Positions 22,764-34,024 of a stretch of DNA of 64,000 bases are shown here, in pieces. How positions within the stretch are numbered: the stretch's first letter is position 1; the number at the start of each line of letters is the position of its first letter. Position numbers and translations under genes: made by a program. The DNA is from Leptobrachium leishanense (lineage: Eukaryota > Chordata > Amphibia > Anura > Megophryidae): the NCBI GenBank assembly GCA_009667805.1, contig CM019065.1:20301822-20365821 (forward strand), given 5' to 3'. The notes under the pieces were generated by a model. It had not been told where the DNA came from, did not search any database, and saw only the letters and a list, made by a program, of their open reading frames with translations.

Positions 22764-23205
22764 ATATATATATATACATTGCAACAAATAATTAGGATAA
22801 ATTAATATCCTTTTATCAGACTCTTATTATATTTCTATACTGCAGGTTAGAAATACAGCAAAGGTCCGCTCTAACAGTACCTGAGATCTCAGTCTATATC
22901 CATTGCAATATATAACACTTAAATTGCAATGATAAGTAGTAATGATTGAAGTGATATCAGTAGATGTAATGAGTTAAATGGAGAGTGAGTGAGAATTTGT
23001 GAATGAGTCTTCTGATGTTCGTGAGAAAGTTATAGAAAAGTTTCTAAGAATGGTTATGAATATATGTCCATCTTCGTTTGTCTCTTTGAGTCTCTCCTTG
23101 AGCATGACTTGTCTCTACATGTTCTTTGTTCATGAGATGAGTGAGTGAGGAAGAATGAGTGAGTGAGTAAGGAGTGAGTCTTTCAATGCTCTCTGTGGTT
23201 AGACA
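22764..23205. other. No gene recognised
   Basis: Short unique-looking spacer with a TA run at its start and GAGTGAGTGAG-type simple sequence near 23140-23180. No coding or RNA signal is seen. Confidence 0.4.
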
Positions 23206-23502
23206 GATATTGTCACGTGTAGACGGCGATGTATGCAGCAAGTTGGTTTGTGAGCCCAGGATGCAGTGAAATAGGCAGGTTGTGAGTAACAAAGGGGTTT
23301 ATTTTAGAATAAACACAAGAACATAAAAGACATGAACTAAACAACAGATCAGAACTAAACACTGGAAGAGACTGGGCACAAAGGGGGAATAGCTTAGAGA
23401 AGGAGAGGAGATGCAAGAAAAGGAGGTAGAAGCAATAGGAGGGATGGCTGCGAGTTGTGGGAATGGAGGTTAGGGAGAACTGAATATGGGAGCGGTTAGG
23501 AC

Positions 23503-25726
23503 TAGGGATGAGCTGTTTGGCAGTTCGAAAGTTCGCAAACTTTTTGGGATGTTCGCCAAAAGTTCAGAAAATTATTTTTGATTTTTAAAAAAAAAAAAAA
23601 AAAAAAAAAGCTTAAAAAAATACTAACAAAATCTAAAAATAAAGAGACTCTTTACTGCAGAATATTATAAGCAATGGTTTTATTAGATATTGAATTAAAA
23701 CTGGAATATCTTTAACATTGATGCCTATGGGATAAAACATCAGGCAGACGAGGCCCTCTAAATCAGGCACTGTAGAGGGCAGCCTGCCGGAGCCTCCCTC
23801 CCAAGGACCCCTTGAGGAGCATGCGGCTGCAAGATTAGAGCTGCGACTGTGCGGGCTGGCCAGCCGGGTGCATGTAGCAGAGAGGTGGCGCAGGGACTCC
23901 AGGGAGGAAGCTACATCAGACCCCACTTCCCTACAACCAGGGTCAAGGGAGCCCCCACTGACCACCAGGCTAAGGTAAGGCGACACATTTTTTAAAAATA
24001 AATCCGAGGACATTTTTAAATGTCCCCAGCAACATAAAATAAAACTTTTTTTTTCCTCTAATTTTTTTCTCTTTCTAATACTCACCTGATTCCTGGATCC
24101 ACAAACTGTAGAGCTGCTGCCCGGCAGTGTGCGGAATCATATGCTGCATTAATTATACTGTAAGGCTGGGTTCACACCTCCAGTTTTTTTACGTTCGCAA
24201 TATGTGCGTTTAACGCGCGTATCGCGCAAATGTAAAAAACATGCGAATGCGCATTGCAGCACCTTCACGGCCATAGACTGCAGAGTGAACGCACTGCAAT
24301 ACGCCCCAAAGAAGCTCCTCTACTTCTTTGGGCATAGGACATTTTACAGTACGTTCCTGTACTCTGTAAAACGCCCAGGTGTGAACAGGTCCCATAGCAT
24401 TAATGGGATTTCCCTGTTAATGCGTTTTACAGCGTGCAGGTACGCGCTGTAAACACTTAGGTGTGAACTGGGCCTTAAAAGGTGCTGCCCGGCAGTGTGA
24501 GGTTTCATATGCTGCATTAATTATTCTTCTTACAAATTTGGTTACTTAACCCGTTTGCGTTTGGATTGTATTAAATATTGTGACATCCAGGGCCCCGGGT
24601 GGCGATCAGGGGGGCCCCGGACGCATGGTGCTGCCAGCTGGCCAAATACCAGGAGCTCTGGCGGCACCCGGCACAGCTGTGAGTGATCAGGGGCAGGGCG
24701 CGGCGTGATGATGCAGAGCAGCCAGGACTGGTGTGCGCCAATTCTCACCATATACAGTAGTGCAGTACTAGTGCCTAAACGTTGAGCTCGTTTTGTTATA
24801 ACAACTACTCTCGCTCTGTGCCCCTGTCTGGTATATTCCGCTGCTTGTTACTGCTAGTGCGCTTCCATCCTGCCATACACTATAGCGCAGTAATATTTGG
24901 GTGCACTGCCACTGACGCCTATATTACCAGATCATTTTAATTTTGGACCACAGGGTCCAACCCTGCACTCTTCCACAATACCACAGAGGGGTTACTTATG
25001 GTGTGAAGGCACTTACTGCCATAAAAGGCACAATATTTGGGTGCACTGACGCCTGTACCAGATTCATATCATTTTAATATTGGACCGCAGGGTCCAACCC
25101 TGCACCCTTCCACAATACCACAGAGGGGTTACGGTGTGACGCCACTGTTGCCGACACTAAAGGCCCAATTTTAAAGCACCTATTGTTACTTTCATCCAAA
25201 GCCTGCATAAGTTTCACCATAATTTAGCCAAAAAAAAAAAAATCACTAAACTTGTTCTGTGTGGCCTAAAATATCTCCTCTTTTCATACAGGCTGCCGTC
25301 CAAGCAGTTGTTTATGAATAGATTAAAAGGAAAACCATTTACCGTCATTTGAAATGTAATTTTTTTGTTTTTAATTGTTTCTATACATCCTAGAAATCCG
25401 CCACTTCACGGGCAGGTTATGGGGACCTCCTAGGCATGATATTTGAAGGAATTTTTCATTTTTATTTTTAACCCTTATTTTATGGAAAACTCACTGCTTC
25501 TTTAAAAACTTTTTGTCTTTGTTTCCTGTCCCCCAGGGCACTACCCGGACCCCCATACACCTTTTATGGCAAATATCTTGCATATATGCACTCTTGGAGG
25601 GCGCTCTAAAATGTGACCTTTCGAGTCCCATTGACTTGCATTGAGTTTGGTTCGTGTTTGAACTCGAACGTTTGAAATTGTTCGAGTTCAAATGCGAACT
25701 GAACATGCGGGTGTTTGGCTCATCTA
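23503..25726. mobile_element. hAT non-autonomous element inside the LTR
   Basis: An 8-bp repeat GTTAGGAC lies at 23495-23502 and 25727-25734. Ends are TAGGGATGAGCTGTTTGG and, read inward, TAGATGAGCCAAAC. The right LTR (near 28640) shows the empty site. The last 800 bases match the 3' region of the large hAT at 43023-50763 (CTGCACTCTTCCACAATACC; CACCTTTTATGGCAAATATC). The transposase is gone. The interior contains pieces of other families: 23640-23735 resembles 12180-12280, and 24540-24575 resembles the Harbinger-like MITEs. A further MITE sits at 24161-24477. Confidence 0.85.
24161..24477. mobile_element. MITE with AAGGCTGGGTTCACAC ends
   Basis: Ends TAAGGCTGGGTTCACAC and, read inward, TAAGGCCCAGTTCACAC. 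The interior is CG-rich with GCGCGTATCGCGC-like palindromes. A 45-base direct repeat (GCTGCCCGGCAGTGTG then CATATGCTGCATTAATTAT) flanks it on both sides, far longer than a normal target duplication. Confidence 0.7.
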
Positions 25727-26284
25727 GTTAGGACCAGGAGAAATAATGGATAGCAAGATGAGAGACCATAGAGTGAGAGTGAAAATAGACACAAAGGGAA
25801 CTTAACAGCACATGGGTCAAGTAATGAATAAACAATAATACAGATATAAACATATAACAGATCTTGGAAGTCACGGTCTCAGGCAGGGAACAGGCAATAA
25901 GAATAGTCTAGAGGCTAAGCAATGGGTCTGGTTCACGGGGATCCTAAATGGGGGCAGAAGGGAGCAGGATGGGGTGGTACCAGTATGGAGGTGAAGGATT
26001 GTCCAGATATTGTAGGATATTCAGGAAAGTCTTTGAATGTGAATCAGAGGTTTTCAGGAGATCCTTAGGTAGTTCAGGGAGCTTTCACAAAACAGGTCTT
26101 CAGTCAGGGACTTCAATGTGGAAGTGTGTAGCTTCCTTAAATGCTGAGCTGATTAAGGAAAGGTGAGCTCAGGTGGGGCTCCAGGGCTAGGATACTAGGT
26201 ACAAACAGAAGTTCCAGGAACGTGCATTGTTCATATTACAGGGTTAATGTGAGTGACAGAGGCCAGAGCAGTGTGACCCTGACA

Positions 26285-28368
26285 CCACCCCCCCTTAAGA
26301 GCCAACCCCCGGACAGCTAAAGCCTGTTCATGGGCTGGAAGATCCACTGTCACACCGGTGGATGACGAGACAAGTAGGCACTGCACCATTTGGAGGGCGA
26401 AATAATGGTCATGACGACCAGGGCTTCCTTTGGAACATAGAGTCTGTGGGATTGACTGACACAGGTAGTTGGTGGTGGCAACAGCTGGGGCTCTGAGACG
26501 TGGATGATGCGGCACGACTCTGCATGGCAGCAACAGCGGCTCGGGTCTGAGGTGATAGCGACACTGTAGCTTGGCTCGGTGGGGCAGCACCCTTGGAGTG
26601 GCAGCACCCTTGGAGAGGCTCAGTGGGGCAGCGCCCTCGGTACTGCACGGCACTTGGGCGCCCTCGGTACTGCACGGCACTTGGGCGACCTCGGTACTGC
26701 ACGGCACTTGGGCGACCTCGGTACTGCACGGCACTTGGGCGACCTCGGTACTGCACGGCACTTGGGCGACCTCGGTACTGCACGGCACTTGGGCGACAGG
26801 TTGGGAGTAGTCACTCTGTTGAGCAGCGACCGGCTTGGCTCTGCGGTGAGCCCATGGTGACACTCGGCTGGACAGGGATGGGGTTTCAGCTTGACTGAGC
26901 CTCAACGGCGGCTCAAATTGCTTTTGCACCAACAGCGGCGTAGCCAAGACCTGGAGAACCTTGGCATAGGTGGGTATCTGGTGTCTTTGGTTCTTGGTCA
27001 GACTCCAGGTCAATGAGGCATGGGTGAGGCTTCAGCCTTTGGGGTTTTGGTTTCACAGGCAACACGAAAACTGTGGGTGACATGGAGAATATGGTGCCAA
27101 TGAAGCCTGTTCTGTGGCACGGTGCACTTGAGACGGTTTTGGTAGCTGGAGATCTGTAGTTGGCCACTGAGCAGCACAGATAGGTGGCTGGACTTATGGA
27201 GGGCCAATTCTCCTCACTTGATTCCCCTTCAAGGTCGGAGTCACCAGAGGAGTCACTGAAGGGATTGTAGTCCTTCCCAGGTAATAGTGGGGTCCAGCGG
27301 TATGACGAGTCACTCCAGCTGGGCGGCAGATGATCCGGCAATGCCAACATACACCACATGCTGACCTGGGGGTCCCTGGGTGCTGCGTGCAGTCTGTCTG
27401 GAAAGGTCCAGACCAGAATCAGCGGTGTCCCCTTCTTCTGACTGAGTCATCAGCAGAAGGACACGGTTAAGGTGTCACATCGTGCCGGTGAGGAGCAGCT
27501 TCCCGAAGCCTCAGGGCCAACTCGAATACCTCCAGGTCCTCCCTGCGAACGACAGTCCCGTTTGAGGCATATGTGCAACAAGGAGGTAAAGGGCTGGGTT
27601 CTGGATTTCTGGCAACACCAGCCATGATGTGTAGGCTAGGCTCGATCTCCATAGGCATGGATTACTCAGCTTCTGTGGATTCTTGCTCCATGGGCACTTC
27701 AAGGTCAGACTCCGGTTCAGCGCACTCCATAGGGGTCTCTTGGTCTGACTATGCAGAAGTAGCTTCTTGAGACACCATGCTCCTGGATGCAGGGAGTTTG
27801 GTTGCTCGTGGGGTAGGCACAGGTCTTGAAGCAGGAGCACTTTTTTGCTGAGGAGGTCTAATTACCAGAGTTCTTCTGGGAGTGGTCTTGGGTAAGGGTT
27901 TTTCCTTGGGTGCAGGTTTTTTTATATTTGACAGTCGATGAAGTTATTTTTTGCAGGGCAGGCAGTCATTTTTGGCTGGATATGTACAGGTTTCACCAAC
28001 AACTTCTTTGCAGGCTTGACAGGTGCAGGCTTGCTCTGAACAGACTTGGTACAAACAGGCTTCGCAGAAACAGGTTTAGGAAGAAGACTTTTTGTGACTG
28101 GCTTTGGTGGGTGCAGTGGGCAGGCTGATATTTGATTCGAATGACCCCCGCAATAGAAGCAGAGGTCTAGCGCCCTCCTCCTTGGTCAGCGGTCCTCTGG
28201 CTCCCTCTGTAGCCGGAATGTGCACCTTAAATGAGGTGTCCCTTAAATTCTGCTGCATGTAATCAAACAGGGAGTCCAGGTGCTGCTGGATCTTTAGAAT
28301 GGCATCTTTCAGGTTTTCCACCACAGTATAGATCACTGCGGGCTCACAGGTTTTAGACTTCCACATTC
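26285..28368 (-). pseudogene. Broken gag-like interior of the LTR element
   Basis: The minus strand starts after the right LTR with a helix-rich stretch (about 28140-28360; YTVVENLKDAILKIQQHLDS). Then follow several frames in different phases: 27511-27840; an acidic Ser/Glu segment with SSGDSDLEGESSEENW near 27200-27260; and a 260-codon frame ending at 26231 inside the LTR. That last frame holds a nine-residue repeat. No CCHC knuckle, protease or RT motif is visible. I do not recognise the protein. A role as a structural (gag) protein is inferred only from its position between LTRs. Confidence 0.4.
26639..26800. repeat. 27-bp tandem repeat, six copies
   Basis: Six nearly identical copies of GGTACTGCACGGCACTTGGG plus GCGACCTC. 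Because the unit is 27 bases, it stays in frame and gives a nine-residue repeat (EVAQVPCST) on the minus strand and open frames in other phases. The copies are so alike that the expansion must be recent. Confidence 0.9.
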
Positions 28369-29215
28369 TGTCACGTGTAGACTGCGATGTATGCAGCAAG
28401 TTGGGTTGTGAGCCCAGGATGCAGTGAAATAGGCAGGTGGTGAGTAACAAAGGGGTTTAATTTTAGAATAAACACAAGAACATAAAAGACATGAACTAAA
28501 CAACAGATCAGAACTAGACACTGGAAGAGACTGGGCACAAAAGGGGAATAGCTCAGAGAAGGAGAGGAGATGCAAGAAAAGGAGGGATGGCTGGGAGTTG
28601 TGGGAAGAGAGGTTAGGGAGAACTGAATATGGGAGTGGTTAGGAACAGGAGAAATAAGGGATAGCAAGATGAGAATGAGAGACCAGAGGGTGAGAGTGAA
28701 AATAGACACAAAGGGAACTTAACAGCACATGGGTCAAGTAATGAATAAACAAGAATACAGATATAAACATATAACAGATCTTGGAAGTCACGGTCTCAGG
28801 CAGGGAACAGGCATTAAGAATAGTCTAGAAGCTAAGCAATGGGTCTGATTCACGGGGATCCTAGATGGGGGCAGAAGGGAGCAGGATGGGGTGTACCGGT
28901 ATGGAGGTGAATGATTGTCCAAATATTGCAGAGGGTATTCAGGAAAGTCTTTGGAATATGAATCAGAGGTTTTCAGGAGATCCTTAGGTAGTTCAGGGAG
29001 CTTTCACAAAACAGGTCTTCAGTCTGGGACTTCAATGTGGAAGTGGGCTGGGGAGTGTGTAGCTTCCTTAAATGCTGAGCTGATTAAGGAAAGGTGAGCT
29101 CAGGTGGGGCTCAAGGGCTAGGATACTAGGTATAAACAAAAGTTCCAGGAACGTGCATTGTTCATATTGCAGGGTTAATGTGAGTGACAGGGTCCAGAGC
29201 GTGGTGACCCTGACA
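28369..29215 (-). repeat. 5' LTR (right in window)
   Basis: 847-bp LTR with TG and CA ends. It is uninterrupted and serves as the empty site for the hAT in the other LTR. On the minus strand it precedes the gag-like region. No clear primer-binding site was recognised after it. Confidence 0.85.
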
Positions 29216-29220
29216 GATAT

Positions 29221-31300
29221 AGGGTGTTTGACATCACTTCTCATGTGACTGCTAATTAGCATATACCTATATGTGCCCATATATTTAATGATATCTGCCG
29301 ACTCATAATATAACAATAGAGGGCAATGTTGATTTAAATTTAAAATTAAACTATTTTCCACTATTTATTCCTTTATTATTTGACATAGGTCATAAATCAC
29401 ATCTTCTCTTATATGGACCCTGTACTCAAACAAAGAACATCTTACTTTCTCCTTAGACTCCTGTCTGTACCTGTCATTTTAAATTTAGTATCACAGATTT
29501 CTCTACTCTTAATCTTATCAGTTAAAATAGAAATATTTCTACTTTTTAAACTAAAAATATTTCTAAATCTATTACTTATACCATCGTAGTTACACACTAT
29601 AAAATATTGAAGCATCTAATATAAATATATATATATATATATATTGGATATATAAAATATATGTGAATTTATATACTTGTGCATAGATATATATTTTAGA
29701 AACCTTAAAGAAAATATATTTTACACAAAGACTTCTTGATAAAGCAGACAACTACAAAATTTGCCCTAGACATGTCTAGCACTTACAAATCAAATGGAAA
29801 CAAACTATAGCATCTTCATGTCTACATGATAATATTCATTTAAGACACACACGTAAATCCTTTATTCCACTAATGAGTTTAAACTCTTTATGAACTCCAG
29901 TCTTCCCAAAAGTAGGTGAAAGGTAATTTAAAAAATTGTATTAGAAGAAATAATATGGATTAGAACGAATATACACAAAATGGCTACAGGTATCCATTTT
30001 GTTTCCCTATGAAAATACTCGACACAGTGAAGGAGTGAAGAAATCCCAGTGGAGCAGCTTCTCCCCTTCCCGGACAAACCTGATTACAGACTTTGGAGTG
30101 GTAAGCTGAGACCTCTCCCCCTGGTTTTTACAACAGGGCACCCTGACACTGGTTACACAAGTAGCAGTCTATGATTTCACTGATCCCTGGAACATCACAG
30201 CATATTACAAACAAGGTGGATTACAATTATCCTGGGCACCAACTATGTGCACCTAACTATGAAACACAACCGCCATTGGGGTGAAGATAAGGGTGGGCCA
30301 CAGTATTATTTGTGGGTGGGTAAACTCATACTGACTCTTGCATTCTTTACTTATTCCACTGCATTATGTTTATTTAGACTGTTACATTTATTTTTGCATA
30401 GAGTTTTGCTGTGCGATTCAAAATTCTATAAAAGACAGCTCTGTGTTGAATTTATTACTCGTTTAAATATGTTTCCAACTGGATCCCACATACATAGCCT
30501 GGATGTCCATTAGGGTGAAGGCACTGCCGCAGTCATGTACCCCGACTCCCAGGTAGCGGAGGCTCCGGATAGGCTTGTAGATCGCCTGAAGGTAACTGAG
30601 GTAAAAGACCACAGGGGCATTTGTGGGTCTATGCAAAAACCCGTTATATGTATATATGTGTATTTTTGTCCTGGTTTTAAGTGCATAATAAATACTAAGT
30701 TTTAGATAATGTTTCTTTTGTCCTCTGATCCTATCATCACTATTCCTTGTGTGACCCTTAGCTATAACTAATTTAATATGACTGACTCTGAAACTGTTAC
30801 ATCCTCAGCCCCCGCTGTGCCCCCTGGGGGGCCTGGGCAAGAAGGGAGACCGCTGGCAGGTCGGATGCCAGCACTTTCTGCTTGCAAATCAGCATCTGAG
30901 GGGGCGGGGTCAGGTGTGGTTACCAGGAGCCACAGGCTTTAAAACAGGGCTCTAGGAATGGCCTCATTGCCCTGTTGTGGAGTTATTCACGCACCGCTAC
31001 TGCTAATATCTATTTGACTTACTGTTGACGACCCTGCTTGTATGAGATCCCTTCTCCTGTTGTTTGACCCGGCTTGGCTTAGACTACTCTCTCTCTATTG
31101 TGTTTATTACGCTGCATCACTTGTTTTAGTGATTCAACCCCCCACTGGTTGCTGGGTTGATCACTTGCTGTTTTGGGTTCTATCCTTTCACGTTTAGGGG
31201 TATCGTTTGCAACCCTGAGGGGTCCTTTTTCCCAGGTTACAACTTATAATTATGGTTTTGCTAAGACCACGATAACAATCTATTGTTTATTTCTGTTTTA
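29221..31300. other. No gene recognised; AT-rich and retroelement-like sequence
   Basis: 29221-29760 is AT-rich with a TA run near 29627-29645. 30660-30720 is a reverse-complement copy of the sequence flanking the MITE at 21127-21305. 30030-30260 and 30790-31260 have LTR-like composition and words (CCCTGACACTGGTTACACAAG), but I could not define borders. Confidence 0.4.
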
Positions 31301-31305
31301 TGTTT

Positions 31306-31610
31306 TCTGCATCTGACTGCCCTGCACCTTGAATACTTCATGGACTGTCATTTCACGTCTGCTGTTTCTGAATGTGTCCTAGGTAATCTGTTGGTCTCGA
31401 AACCTTCAGAGCTTAGAGACAATTCAGTTAGTCCTTGTTTGTACCAAAACGATTGGTTTCTGCATCTGACTGCCCTGCACCTTGAATACTTCACGGACTG
31501 TCATTCCACGTCTGCTGTTTCTGAATGTGTCCTAGGTAATCTGTTGGTCTCGAAACCTTCAGTGCTTAGAGACAATTCAGTTAGTCCTTGTGTCTCCTTG
31601 TTACAGTCTC
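31306..31610 (+). repeat. Two-copy tandem duplication, period about 153 bp
   Basis: The segment beginning TGCATCTGACTGCCCTGCAC at about 31306 recurs at about 31459 with few changes. The plus-strand frame stays open through both copies (134 codons from 31283) because 153 is a multiple of three. The peptide resembles nothing I know, so coding is doubtful. Confidence 0.7.
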
Positions 31611-31699
31611 TAGTTTATAAACCTTTTTGTATGATTCAAGCAGATACTTCTGTCCTCAAAGATCCCAACTCCGCTACTCTTGGGTAAGCGATATAGCTA

Positions 31700-31864
31700 C
31701 CGTTACAGAAACGTACAGTAAGATCGTGCAATCACGATACGGTAATAGATTTTTTTTAACCCGTTAGCGATGTAATAGGGGGGGCATGCGTTAAAGTTGT
31801 TTAACCTAACGTTAACGCTCACATATCTGAGCACTAATGTTAGTGTTACGTTTGTAATAGGGCC
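31700..31864. mobile_element. Harbinger-like MITE remnant
   Basis: Contains AACCCGTTAGCGATGTAATA, AACGTTAACGCTCACAT and a right end TGTAATAGGGCCC, matching the right ends of the copies at 6896 and 40720. The left part is missing. Confidence 0.55.
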
Positions 31865-32455
31865 CAAGGTGTTCAATTTGTTCCTATTCCTTATGACTCT
31901 TAGCTACAATTAATTTCACATGACTGACTCTGAATATCCAATATGCTCCATTCAGTATTTTGCCCAAACTTAAACAGACAAAGGAGGCCCTAGACAAGTT
32001 GATCCTCAGCCCACTAGACCTTAGCAGATTTGTCCAATGGTCATTCGAAGCACAACATCAGTCAATTCATCTCAGTTCAACATGCTAATTCTGGATACAA
32101 AGGCACATGGCAAGGGGCATGAGGTACAGAGATTCCTGTGAACTATGGTGGGACATATGGCAAAGGAGGATGGGTAAAGAGTACATGGTGGAAGAGGAGT
32201 AAGGAGCACATGGCAGAGGAGGTGGGGTAATTCTTTGGGAACCTGGTCATGTAGCTTTAATTTATTTGCATTTGTTTCTTTTTCCTTTTTAATAGATGAG
32301 ATTTTATGAATTACATCTGCACATTTCCTCTTCACCACATACAACAAAACAATTAAATTGTCGCAGCTGAGTTGACCATTCTGTTCCGATTTGATACAAT
32401 GAAATAACAATCATGGAAAAGCAAGCCCAGCATGAGATGGGTTTTCATGTTCTCT

Positions 32456-33367
32456 TTATTTAATGTTCTGGCCTTTTTTCATGACATATTCTCTTGAGTT
32501 CATACTGGGTCTGAATAATATAATGAAACATTTTGGGGCAAACATACAGAACACTATGGCCCAGCTGGAAGCTAGGATGGCAAAGACCTCCATGGCCACT
32601 GTGTACTTGCCCTGAGAACTAAGTGAGGCCGGGATATATGACACCCAGACACTGAGGAAGGCCAGCATGCTGAAGGTGATGTACTTTGCTTCATTGAAAC
32701 TGTCAGGAAGTCTCCGGGCCAGGAAGGCTACAATAAAACTGATGGTGGCCAGAAGTCCAAGATAACCCAACATGCACCAGAAAGCAGTGGGTGAACCTTC
32801 ATTACACTGAAGAATGATGAGTCTAGGTTGGGTCTGAATGTTCTGTTCCAGAAAGGGAGGATCAAGGGACAACCATGTGACACACAAAATAAACTGCAGA
32901 AGCAAGCAGAAACTAATAATCATGTAGGACACCCAAGGACTTGTCCACTTCTTCAGATTACTACCTGGTTTGGTGGCCATGAATGCAAAAACCACCATGA
33001 TGGTTTTAGCTAAGATGCAGGAAATACAGAGGGAAAATATCATGCCAAATGCCGCTTGACGTAAAAGACAATTCTCGGGTTTGGGGAAACCAATAAACAT
33101 CAGAGAGCAGAGGAAACAAAAAGATAAAGACAGCAGGAGCAAACAGCTCAGAGAATAGTTGTTGGCTTTCACGATAGGGGTGGCTTTAAACTGAATGAAC
33201 AGCTGCAAGGTGATGACTGGAACCAAAGAAGACATGATGCTCATGCAGGTCAACGTAGTGCCCAATGGTTCTTCATAGGAGAGGTATTCTATGGGTTTTG
33301 GAAGACAGCTGGATTTCTCTGGATTTGGCCACATGTCCCTTGGACACTTAATGCAAGTGAAAGAATC
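32456..33367 (-). CDS. Vomeronasal type-2 receptor, seven-transmembrane exon
   Basis: Last exon of a V2R chemosensory receptor, a class C GPCR of the plasma membrane. The acceptor TTTATTCAG ends at 33368 and the exon enters in phase 1. The protein begins SFTCIKCPRDMWPN, then has seven hydrophobic helices. Family hallmarks are SYEEPLG, TPIVKANN, LLRQAAFG, ISCILAKTIMVV, CNEGSPTAFWCMLGYLG, ARRLPDSFNEAKYITFSMLAF and PKCFIILFRP. A short cytoplasmic tail ends with TAA at 32456. The frame is intact over about 303 codons, so it may be functional. AATAAA overlaps the stop codon. Exons at 35700-35823 and 40380-40607 belong to the same gene by order, strand and phase. Confidence 0.92.
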   Translation of the reverse strand, partial: DSFTCIKCPRDMWPNPEKSSCLPKPIEYLSYEEPLGTTLTCMSIMSSLVPVITLQLFIQFKATPIVKANNYSLSCLLLLSLSFCFLCSLMFIGFPKPENCLLRQAAFGMIFSLCISCILAKTIMVVFAFMATKPGSNLKKWTSPWVSYMIISFCLLLQFILCVTWLSLDPPFLEQNIQTQPRLIILQCNEGSPTAFWCMLGYLGLLATISFIVAFLARRLPDSFNEAKYITFSMLAFLSVWVSYIPASLSSQGKYTVAMEVFAILASSWAIVFCMFAPKCFIILFRPSMNSREYVMKKGQNIK

Positions 33368-34016
33368 TGAATAATAAATGATGTGGCAAAAACTCGTCAA
33401 TTACACTTGTCACAATTTCACTGTAAATTTATTAATGTGATTATATCTTGAGTTAACTGCTTCATTTTGGAGGATGAGCTCAGTGTGCGTCGGAAATGCT
33501 TCCTGTGTCTGGCCTTTCTAACAATACCAAACATAACCGTATAAAGTGTAAAAAGAACCAAAAAAGTACATTGAAAACCTTCTTTTGTTCTCAGGCAGCG
33601 GCATTGTCCATGTTTCACATTTAAAAGGTGCAATGCCGCTGCCATTACTCAACTTTTTAATTCCCATGTCAGGAGTGCTCAGTGCTTTATTTATAGGAAT
33701 ATTATACCTAAAATGCAATGCAGCAAAATGCAAGCTAAACATTTTTTTATTTTTTTCCAGTTTTGTTAACATTTTTGTATTTTCTTAGAAAAAAAGGAAG
33801 TATAGCTTCTCCATTGCTGATTTTTTTTCAAGCAGTAACCTGTAGAATATATAACCACAAAGGTTTGGATGATAAAATAATTTTCACACTAGAAATAATT
33901 GAAAACTTAATGGAAATTAATTTTTTTTTAACATGAGTCCACTGAAAAAAAAAAGAATATATAACTTGCCCGGGTCCTACAATAAAACATGACATTAAAG
34001 TTCAAACCTGATGAGC
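33368..34016. other. V2R intron 5, non-transposon part
   Basis: Intron sequence between the acceptor at 33368 and the hAT. It contains an imperfect palindrome near 33596-33648 (GGCAGCGGCATTGTCCATG and its complement), similar to hairpin cores elsewhere in the window. Confidence 0.5.
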
Positions 34017-34024
34017 ATAACATG

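Larger units (their letters stand above)
23211..26284 (-). repeat. 3' LTR (left in window) with nested hAT
   Basis: About 842 bases of LTR are split by the hAT at 23503-25726. It is colinear with the right LTR. Removing the hAT and one copy of GTTAGGAC restores the sequence seen in the right LTR, apart from substitutions. Confidence 0.85.
23211..29215 (-). mobile_element. Complete LTR retrotransposon, probably non-autonomous
   Basis: Two LTRs in direct orientation (23211-26284, containing an insertion, and 28369-29215) begin TGTCACGTGTAGAC and end GTGACCCTGACA. The 5-bp repeat GATAT flanks the whole element at 23206-23210 and 29216-29220. On the minus strand the run TTAAGGGGGGGGTGGTG lies just before the left LTR and fits a polypurine tract, so the element is on the minus strand. 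The 2.1-kb interior has only broken gag-like frames and no protease, RT or integrase. It would need enzymes from another element. Confidence 0.85.

Noticed and set aside
19834..24477. One common MITE family for the GGCTGGGGTCAGAC and GGCTGGGTTCACAC ends
   Set aside because: The words look alike, but interiors and the inner TIR bases differ, so I kept them as separate families.
26571..26898. Plus-strand frames over the 27-bp repeat
   Set aside because: They are shadows of the same tandem array. The LTR element orientation supports the minus strand, and even that frame is unrecognised.
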